Assembly: GCA_964616875.1 (NCBI GenBank)
Contig: CAZTSJ010000243.1
Location: forward strand, 1-12,263
Reading direction: 5' to 3'
Origin: RBG-16-66-20 sp964616875
GTDB lineage: Bacteria; Pseudomonadota; Gammaproteobacteria; Burkholderiales; SG8-39
Length of the DNA stretch: 12,263 bases
Part shown: piece after piece, positions 7,709 to 12,263 of the stretch
Position numbering within the stretch: position 1 is the first letter of the stretch
How the letters are laid out: every line of letters starts with the position of its first letter
The notes under the pieces: model-generated
Databases searched by the model: none
Told to the model about the DNA's origin: nothing
What the model saw: only the letters and a program-made list of their open reading frames with translations
Program-made: the position numbers and the translations under genes

Positions 7709-7722
7709 GCGGATACTATAAT
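7692..7722 (+). promoter_or_regulatory. Candidate sigma-70 promoter for the NIPSNAP operon
   Basis: A perfect TATAAT lies at 7717-7722, with TTGATG at 7692-7697 as a four-of-six -35 match. The 19-nt spacer is longer than ideal. Transcription would begin near 7729 and give a short leader containing the GGGGAGG ribosome site before ATG 7747. The -35 lies inside the start of the divergent CoA-binding gene, so expression of the two operons could interfere. Confidence 0.5.
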
Positions 7723-7735
7723 CGATCCCTTTCCC

Positions 7736-7742
7736 GGGGAGG
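7736..7742 (+). promoter_or_regulatory. Ribosome binding site of the NIPSNAP gene
   Basis: GGGGAGG ends 4 nt before ATG 7747. It is one of the clearest Shine-Dalgarno sequences in the window and fixes the start of the first gene of the plus-strand operon. Confidence 0.7.
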
Positions 7743-7746
7743 TCCG

Positions 7747-8088
7747 ATGTACGTCGAAGAGCGCAACTACACCCTGCAGGTCGGCAAGGCGGCGGAGTAT
7801 TTCAAGAACTACGAGGAGTTCGGCATGCAGGTTCAGTTGCGGCACCTGCCGCACATGGTCGGCTACTACGTCACCGAGGTCGGCGCGCAGAACGTGGTGA
7901 CGCACCTCTGGGCCTACGACGACCTCAACCAGCGCGACAAGTGCCGTGCCGCGATGCAGGCCGATCCCGATTGGCATGCCTACCTGCCCAAGAACCGGCC
8001 GCTCATGGTGTCGCAGGCGACGCGCATCATGAAATGCGCGCCGTTTTTCGTCGCGCGCCTGAAAAAGATGCTTGCGGCGGTCAAATAA
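7747..8088 (+). CDS. NIPSNAP-family protein
   Basis: A 113-residue protein of the NIPSNAP (dimeric alpha+beta barrel) family. It opens with YVEERNYTLQVGKAAEYFKN, followed by a GYYVTEVG strand, HLWAYDDLNQRDKCRAAM (53-70) and a DPDWHAYL segment (73-80), the usual order for the family. Bacterial members of about 100-115 aa are common and often sit in catabolic operons; their biochemical role is unsettled. Its TAA shares the A with the next ATG (TAATG at 8086-8090), so it is translationally coupled to the hydrolase. It is preceded by a good ribosome site and a TATAAT-containing promoter, making it the operon's first gene. Confidence 0.88.
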   Translation: MYVEERNYTLQVGKAAEYFKNYEEFGMQVQLRHLPHMVGYYVTEVGAQNVVTHLWAYDDLNQRDKCRAAMQADPDWHAYLPKNRPLMVSQATRIMKCAPFFVARLKKMLAAVK

Positions 8089-9050
8089 TGGTTCATCCGC
8101 AGGTTGCCGCGCTCCTCGAGCGCGCGGCGCAATCCCCGCTGCCGCCGTACCATGATGTACCGCCCGCGGTGGCGCGGCGCTTCTACCGCGATACGCGCGG
8201 GCCGCTGACGCCCGATCCGCCGCCGGTGGAATCGGTGCAGCTGCTGCTTGCGCCCGGGCCCACCGGCTCGGCCGGTCCTGCGGGGCCCGTGCCGGTACGC
8301 GCCTACCGCCCCAAGGGTGCGGCAAGGGACGAGGCGTTGCCGGCGCTGCTGTTCTTCCATGGCGGTGGCTGGGTCATCGGCGATCTCGACACCCACGACG
8401 TGGTCTGCCGTACGCTCGCCAACGGCGCGCGCTGCGCGGTGTTTTCGGTCGAGTACCGCAAGGCGCCGGAAGCGCCCTTTCCGGCCGCGGTCGAGGACTG
8501 TTTTTCAGCTTTGAATTTTGTTTTTGAAAACGGAAAAAATCTAAGAGTTCAAACTTCAAAAATCGCCGTTGGTGGCGACAGCGCAGGGGGAAATCTTGCG
8601 ACCGTGATTGCGCTCATGGCGCGCGACGCAGGCGGGCCTGCGCTCTCGCACCAGCTGCTCATCTATCCCGCCACCGACCAACACTATGCGTTCCCGTCGA
8701 TCGAGCGCAACGGCGAAGGCTATCTGCTGACGAAAAAGGTCTTGCACTACTTCCGCAGCCATTACTTGCCGCGCGAGCAGGACTGGCGCGACTGGCGCGC
8801 TTCGCCGCTGCTTGCCAAGAGCCTCGCGGGGCTGCCGCCGGCGCTCGTGCTGACCGCGGGTTTCGATCCGCTGGTGGACGAAGGCAAGGCCTACGCGGAT
8901 CGCCTCGTGAAAGAGGGCGTGAGCACGCAATACAGGAACTACGCCGACATGGTGCACGGCTTCATCACCATGGGCCGCGTGCTGGACAGCGCGAACGCGG
9001 CGCTGGCCGATTGCGCGCAGGCGCTGCGCAGGTCCTGGCGCATGGCATGA
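8088..9050 (+). CDS. Alpha/beta hydrolase, GDXG / hormone-sensitive-lipase family
   Basis: A 320-residue esterase/lipase-like enzyme. The oxyanion-hole motif HGGGW is at 91-95, the nucleophile elbow GDSAGG at 163-168 gives Ser165, and the other triad residues are Asp260 (GFDPLVDE) and His290 (MVHGF). All key residues are present, so it should be an active cytoplasmic hydrolase of short- to medium-chain carboxylic esters. A longer in-frame extension upstream is rejected because ATG 8088 overlaps the NIPSNAP stop and gives the normal family N-terminus. Its TGA overlaps the next ATG (ATGA, 9047-9050). Residues about 138-158, just before the nucleophile elbow, are coded by a strikingly AT-rich stretch (24% GC over 62 nt). 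Confidence 0.93.
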   Translation: MVHPQVAALLERAAQSPLPPYHDVPPAVARRFYRDTRGPLTPDPPPVESVQLLLAPGPTGSAGPAGPVPVRAYRPKGAARDEALPALLFFHGGGWVIGDLDTHDVVCRTLANGARCAVFSVEYRKAPEAPFPAAVEDCFSALNFVFENGKNLRVQTSKIAVGGDSAGGNLATVIALMARDAGGPALSHQLLIYPATDQHYAFPSIERNGEGYLLTKKVLHYFRSHYLPREQDWRDWRASPLLAKSLAGLPPALVLTAGFDPLVDEGKAYADRLVKEGVSTQYRNYADMVHGFITMGRVLDSANAALADCAQALRRSWRMA

Positions 9051-10732
9051 AAGCGGATTTGAAATTGCGCCACGGCGGCAGGATCCTCGCCGATGCGCTC
9101 GCCGGGCATGGCGTGCGCACCGCGTTCGGCGTGCCGGGCGAGAGTTTCCTGCCGGTGCTCGACGGCCTGCACGATCTGCGCGAGAACCTCAAGTTCGTGA
9201 TCTGCCGCCAGGAAGGCGGCGCCTCCTACATGGCCGAGGCCTGGGCCAAGCTTACCGGCGAGCCGGGGGTGCTGTTCGTGACGCGCGGCCCCGGCGCGAC
9301 CAACGGCGCCGTGGGCGTGCATACCGCGTTCCAGGATTCGACGCCGATGGTGGTGTTCGTCGGCCAGGTCGGCAACGACTTCGTCGAGCGCGAGGCCTTC
9401 CAGGAAGTCGACTACCGGCGCATGTACGGACCGCTCACCAAGTGGGTGGCGCAGATCGACCGCACCGAGCGCATCCCCGAGTACGTGAGCCACGCCTTCC
9501 ATACCGCGACCGCGGGTCGGCCCGGCCCGGTGCTGCTCGCGCTGCCCGAGGACATGCTTTTTTCAGAGGCGGCGGTGGCAGACGCGCCGCGTTTCCGCAC
9601 GCCGCGCGCCGCGCCTGCTCCGGCCGACATGCAGGAGCTCGAGCGCCTGCTCGCGGGTGCGAAGCGGCCGTTCGTGCTGGTCGGCGGCGGCGGCTGGACC
9701 AGGCTCGCGGTCGATGGGCTGCGCACCTGGGCCGAGACGGCCGGCGTGCCGGTGGGCTGCGGCTTCCGCTGCCAGGACTACTTCGACAACCGGCATTCGA
9801 ATTACGCCGGTGATGTCGGCATCGGGCTCAACCCGAAACTCGCGCAGCGCGTGAAGGATGCCGATGTGCTGCTCGTAATCGGCGAGCGCCTGGGCGAGAT
9901 GACCACAAGCGCCTACACCCTGGTCGAGTCGCCGGTGCCCAGGCAGACGCTGATTCACGTGCAATCGGGCGCGGAGGAACTGGGCCGCGTGTACCGCGCA
10001 GCCCTGCCGATCAATTCGAATTACGAAGAATTCATTTCCGCTCTTGCTCGGATAAAAACGCCTTCCTGGAAAGAGAGCGCGAAGGAAGCGCATTCAAGTT
10101 ACCTGGAATGGAATAGACCCATTCCAATGCCTGGTGCGCTGCACTACGGCGAAGTGATCGCCTGGCTGTCGCAGAACCTGCCCGAGGACGCGATCGTCAC
10201 CAACGGTGCGGGCAATTTCGCCAGTTGGCTGCACCGTCATTTCCGCTACAAGGGCTGGCAAGGCGGCCGGCGCACGCAGCTCGCTCCGACCAGCGGCTCG
10301 ATGGGTTACAGCGTGCCTGCCGCCGTGGCAGCGAAGATCGCCGAACCCGGGCGCTGCGTGGTCGCGCTCGCCGGTGATGGCGAATTCCTCATGAACGGGC
10401 AGGAGTTCGCCACCGCCATGCAGTACGGCGCGGCGATCATCGTGCTGGTGGTGAATAACGGCATGTACGGCACCATCCGGATGCACCAGGAGCGCGAGTA
10501 TCCGGGCCGGGTATCGGGGACCGAGCTCGCGAATCCGGATTTTGCCGCCTACGCGCGCGCTTTCGGCGGCCACGGCGAGACGGTGGAGCGCACGGCGGAT
10601 TTTGCCCCCGCTTTCCAGCGCGCGCTGGCATCGGGCAAGCCGGCGATCCTCGAACTGAGGATCGACCCCGAGGCGATCACGCCCTCGGCTACGCTCTCCG
10701 GATTGCGCGCAGCGGCGCTGGCGAGGAAGTAG
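9047..10732 (+). CDS. ThDP-dependent enzyme, acetolactate synthase superfamily
   Basis: A 561-residue thiamine-diphosphate enzyme with the three usual domains. The N-terminal PYR domain carries FGVPGES (27-33) and catalytic Glu56 in RQEGGASYMAE. The central domain covers about 190-330. The C-terminal PP domain carries GDGEFLMNGQEF (443-454) and ends its ThDP/Mg motif at NN 470-471. It lacks the FAD-binding arginine segment expected in true acetohydroxyacid synthase, and no regulatory subunit gene follows, so branched-chain amino acid synthesis is unlikely. A 2-oxoacid decarboxylase or carboligase/lyase is more plausible; the substrate is unknown. Start ATG 9047 overlaps the hydrolase stop; an earlier in-frame TTG at 9011 is rejected. 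It is the last gene of the three-gene operon, and its stop abuts the convergent stop of the next gene. Confidence 0.9.
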   Translation: MKADLKLRHGGRILADALAGHGVRTAFGVPGESFLPVLDGLHDLRENLKFVICRQEGGASYMAEAWAKLTGEPGVLFVTRGPGATNGAVGVHTAFQDSTPMVVFVGQVGNDFVEREAFQEVDYRRMYGPLTKWVAQIDRTERIPEYVSHAFHTATAGRPGPVLLALPEDMLFSEAAVADAPRFRTPRAAPAPADMQELERLLAGAKRPFVLVGGGGWTRLAVDGLRTWAETAGVPVGCGFRCQDYFDNRHSNYAGDVGIGLNPKLAQRVKDADVLLVIGERLGEMTTSAYTLVESPVPRQTLIHVQSGAEELGRVYRAALPINSNYEEFISALARIKTPSWKESAKEAHSSYLEWNRPIPMPGALHYGEVIAWLSQNLPEDAIVTNGAGNFASWLHRHFRYKGWQGGRRTQLAPTSGSMGYSVPAAVAAKIAEPGRCVVALAGDGEFLMNGQEFATAMQYGAAIIVLVVNNGMYGTIRMHQEREYPGRVSGTELANPDFAAYARAFGGHGETVERTADFAPAFQRALASGKPAILELRIDPEAITPSATLSGLRAAALARK

Positions 10733-11104
10733 CTAACCGGTCGTCGCGACGAAAGACCTGTCGTCCTGCAGGTCGCGCTCGAACTTGAGGAATTCCCAGT
10801 AGCCGCAAGTCTTCACGTAGGGGTAGCTGCGGCAGGTGGCCGGGCGCGCTGCGTAGATCGTGCATTGCCTCGCCTTGATGTCGAAAAACCGGCATACGCT
10901 GCCGAAGAATTCGTCCTTCTGCTTGCGCATTCCGCGCACCTTTTCTTCCTTGTCGTACAGGGTGAAGCGTTCCTCGGCGGTCTCGTAGGCGAGGTCGAAA
11001 TGCTTCGCGAGCCGCGTAATGTCAGATTTTGAGACTTCGATCAGGGGATAGCTGCAGCAGTAGCCCGGGCATTTGCTGCAATCGTAGGAGTTGTCGCTTT
11101 TCAT
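10733..11104 (-). CDS. YkgJ-family cysteine cluster protein
   Basis: A 123-residue protein with eight cysteines at 9, 12, 16, 17, 71, 81, 91 and 100, arranged as CxxCxxxCC near the N-terminus and spaced single cysteines later (VCRFFD, CTIY, RPATCRSYP, KTCGYW). This is the pattern of the YkgJ/Fe-S or zinc-cluster family (PF03692-like), whose members probably bind a metal centre; their biochemical role is mostly undefined. ATG 11104 is preferred over ATG 11137 because family homology begins just after it, but neither has a good ribosome site. The stop TAG interlocks with that of the convergent ThDP gene in TAGCTA (10730-10735). Upstream lies the divergent spacer shared with the secreted protein. 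Confidence 0.88.
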   Translation of the reverse strand: MKSDNSYDCSKCPGYCCSYPLIEVSKSDITRLAKHFDLAYETAEERFTLYDKEEKVRGMRKQKDEFFGSVCRFFDIKARQCTIYAARPATCRSYPYVKTCGYWEFLKFERDLQDDRSFVATTG

Positions 11105-11171
11105 CGTTGCCGGCAAAGGTTGCAAAAGGGCGCGCATTGTACGCGACCGGCGCCGTGGCTCCGGGGGTTTT

Positions 11172-11196
11172 AACCCTTTTTCGCGACCGATTCGTT
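11172..11196 (+). promoter_or_regulatory. Candidate ECF-sigma-type promoter for the secreted-protein gene
   Basis: AACC at 11172-11175 and CGTT at 11193-11196 are separated by 17 nt, the general AAC / CGT layout of many ECF-dependent promoters. Transcription would start near 11203, shortly before GGAGGAT (11218-11224) and ATG 11230. An ECF sigma gene lies just downstream of this gene, which makes autoregulation plausible. The motifs are short, so chance is possible. Confidence 0.3.
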
Positions 11197-11229
11197 ACAC
11201 CCTCTGTATCCACACTTGGAGGATCGACG

Positions 11230-12048
11230 ATGAAATCCGTGAAACTGGCCTGTGCGGCGCTGCTTGCCGCCTTCTCCGCCCATTCCGCCGCGGTCGGCGG
11301 CCTGGCGGACGTGAGCGTTTTCGACCGCAGCGAGGGCCGGCAGCTGCAGGTGTACTGGCACGAAGGCCGCGCGTACGTGGTCGGCAAGCCCGGCAACGAG
11401 TATTCGGTCCGCATCCGCAACCGCCAGCGCGACGACGTGCTCGGCGTGATCTCGGTTGACGGCGTCAACGTGATCACCGGCGAGACCGCGCTGGCGCAGC
11501 AAAGCGGCTATGTGCTCGCGCCGTACCGCCAGTTCGACATCAGCGGCTGGCGCAAGAACCTGGCCTCGACGGCGGCGTTCTACTTCACTTCGCTGCCGGA
11601 TTCCTACGCCGCGCGCACCGGGCGCCCGGATAACGTCGGCGTGATCGGCGTTGCGTTCTACCGCAAGAAGGAGGAGCCGGTGCCCTACTCCCAGCCCGCA
11701 CCTGCTGCACCCTTTGCCTCGGGCGAGCTCTCGCGCAAGCAGGCGGCCAACGCAGCCGCGGCGGAAGCCGACGTGCAGGGCGCGGCGCGCGATGCGTCAC
11801 GCGAGGCGAAGCGCGAAGATCGAGGAGAACGGCTGGGCACCGGCCACGGCCGCGTCGAGACCTCGCATACGCGCCACGTCGGCTTCGAGCGCGCGTCCAG
11901 CACACCCACGGAGACCGTCACCATCTACTACGACAGCCACCGCAACCTGCTCGCGCGCGGCATCGTGCCGCCGCTGCCGCAGCAGTTTCCGCCGCGGCGG
12001 CCGGTGCCGAATCCTTTCCCGGGCTTCGTCACCGATCCCCCCGCATGA
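11230..12048 (+). CDS. Secreted protein of unknown function beside an ECF sigma factor
   Basis: A 272-residue protein starting at ATG 11230 behind GGAGGAT. Residues 1-21 are a typical Sec signal peptide (Lys at 2 and 5, hydrophobic 6-16, AxA-like HSAA near 18-21). Residues 25-145 form a globular, beta-rich domain with the segments GRQLQVYWHEGRAYVVG, VISVDGVNVITGE, YVLAPYRQFDISGWRKN and NVGVIGVAFYR. I know similar sequences only as conserved hypothetical proteins of betaproteobacteria. Residues 150-225 are low-complexity, Ala- and charge-rich (EAKREDRGERLG), and 226-272 is a short TVTIYYDSHRNLLARGIV segment with a proline-rich tail. It is probably periplasmic. Proximity to the ECF sigma gene suggests co-regulation in an envelope or stress response, but nothing in the sequence shows the function. 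Confidence 0.85.
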   Translation: MKSVKLACAALLAAFSAHSAAVGGLADVSVFDRSEGRQLQVYWHEGRAYVVGKPGNEYSVRIRNRQRDDVLGVISVDGVNVITGETALAQQSGYVLAPYRQFDISGWRKNLASTAAFYFTSLPDSYAARTGRPDNVGVIGVAFYRKKEEPVPYSQPAPAAPFASGELSRKQAANAAAAEADVQGAARDASREAKREDRGERLGTGHGRVETSHTRHVGFERASSTPTETVTIYYDSHRNLLARGIVPPLPQQFPPRRPVPNPFPGFVTDPPA

Positions 12049-12075
12049 ATGCGGGCCCCACCGCATAAGTGCGGT
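12040..12075 (+). repeat. Two tandem hairpins between secreted-protein and sigma-factor genes
   Basis: CCCGCA-TGAA-TGCGGG (12040-12055) and ACCGCA-TAAG-TGCGGT (12060-12075) are two perfect 6-bp stems with 4-nt loops. The repeat units CCGCATGAATGCGGGCCC and CCGCATAAGTGCGGTCCC differ at 3 of 18 positions with a 20-nt period. The first loop contains the TGA stop of the upstream gene. No T-run follows, so this is not a classical terminator. It may be a copy of a dispersed palindromic repeat, an mRNA-stability element, or an attenuator of sigma-factor expression. Confidence 0.6.
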
Positions 12076-12099
12076 CCCTCCAACGTAAACTAGGGGGGA

Positions 12100-12263
12100 A
12101 TGGAGGCCGGCGACGAACAGCTCATGCTTGCGTACCGCGAAGGCGATGCCGGCGCCTTCGAGCAGCTCTACAGGCGCCACAAGGGTGCGCTCTATCGCTT
12201 CGTCCTGCGCAGCATTCGCGACCGGGCGATTGCGGAAGAGTTGTACCAGGAGATCTGGATGCG
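12100..12263 (+). CDS. ECF-type RNA polymerase sigma factor (3' end outside window)
   Basis: The first 54 codons and two bases of the next are visible. The start YREGDAGAFEQLYRRHKGAL, followed by LYRFVLRSI and then AEELYQEIWM, is the sigma-70 region 2 of small ECF factors, including the helix that contacts the core polymerase and the beginning of the -10 recognition segment. The in-frame TAG at 12091-12093 restricts the start to ATG 12100, which is preceded by AGGGGGG at unusually short spacing. The gene lies 51 nt after the secreted-protein stop, across the tandem hairpins. An anti-sigma gene would be expected further downstream, outside the window. Confidence 0.9.
   Translation, partial: MEAGDEQLMLAYREGDAGAFEQLYRRHKGALYRFVLRSIRDRAIAEELYQEIWM

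Noticed and set aside
9011..9046. Earlier TTG start for the ThDP enzyme
   Set aside because: No ribosome site; ATG 9047 overlaps the hydrolase stop in the standard ATGA form and gives the usual N-terminus.
9047..10732. Naming the ThDP enzyme as acetolactate synthase IlvB
   Set aside because: There is no adjacent regulatory subunit and the expected FAD-binding segment and C-terminal signature are not seen; only superfamily membership is supported.
11163..11181. GGGTTTTAACCC followed by T5 as an intrinsic terminator
   Set aside because: The stem is only 4-5 bp with almost no loop, and no plus-strand gene ends there. It is better read as part of a promoter region.
1..12263. CRISPR arrays, tRNA or rRNA genes, transposases, prophage or toxin-antitoxin genes
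   Set aside because: No regular repeat-spacer pattern, no RNA gene signatures and no matching proteins were seen; nearly all sequence is accounted for by metabolic and regulatory genes.

Overview
The window looks like the chromosome of a GC-rich betaproteobacterium, Burkholderiales- or Rhodocyclales-like. Codon use is strongly GC-ending, the gene families are typical of that group, and genes are packed with ATGA and TAATG stop/start overlaps. The taxonomic assignment is inferred from gene content only. No tRNA, rRNA, CRISPR array, insertion sequence or phage gene was seen.

Left part (1-1275, + strand): the 3' part of a uracil-DNA glycosylase superfamily gene, lower in GC than its neighbours, then a complete short-chain dehydrogenase.

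Middle (1333-7708, - strand): five genes run in one direction with gaps of 31-32 nt or 4-nt ATGA overlaps. In transcription order they encode a CoA-binding-domain protein, an AraC-family regulator, an O-acetylhomoserine sulfhydrylase (PLP enzyme making homocysteine), a zinc alcohol dehydrogenase, and a large GspE/PulE/PilB-type secretion ATPase. The ATPase is the most unusual gene here. It is 869 aa long, has no pilin or secretion partner in view, carries four MshEN-like helical motifs at an exact 30-residue period, and has an unassigned N-terminal module of about 200 residues. Its start codon overlaps the dehydrogenase stop.

Centre right (7747-10732, + strand): a divergent three-gene operon encodes a NIPSNAP-family protein, a GDXG (hormone-sensitive-lipase family) hydrolase, and a ThDP-dependent enzyme of the acetolactate synthase superfamily. 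The genes are linked by TAATG and ATGA overlaps, so they probably act together, plausibly in breakdown of a small ester or acyl compound. A consensus TATAAT box sits in the 38-nt divergent spacer.

Right end (10733-12263): a convergent YkgJ-type cysteine-cluster protein whose stop codon abuts that of the ThDP enzyme, then a secreted protein of unknown function, two tandem hairpins, and the start of an ECF sigma factor cut off by the window edge. A possible ECF-type promoter lies ahead of the secreted protein, suggesting a small sigma-controlled locus.

Several otherwise GC-rich genes contain short AT-rich patches with small inverted or direct repeats (around 4747-4800, 5301-5336, 8501-8562 and 10011-10127). 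These are described as findings.
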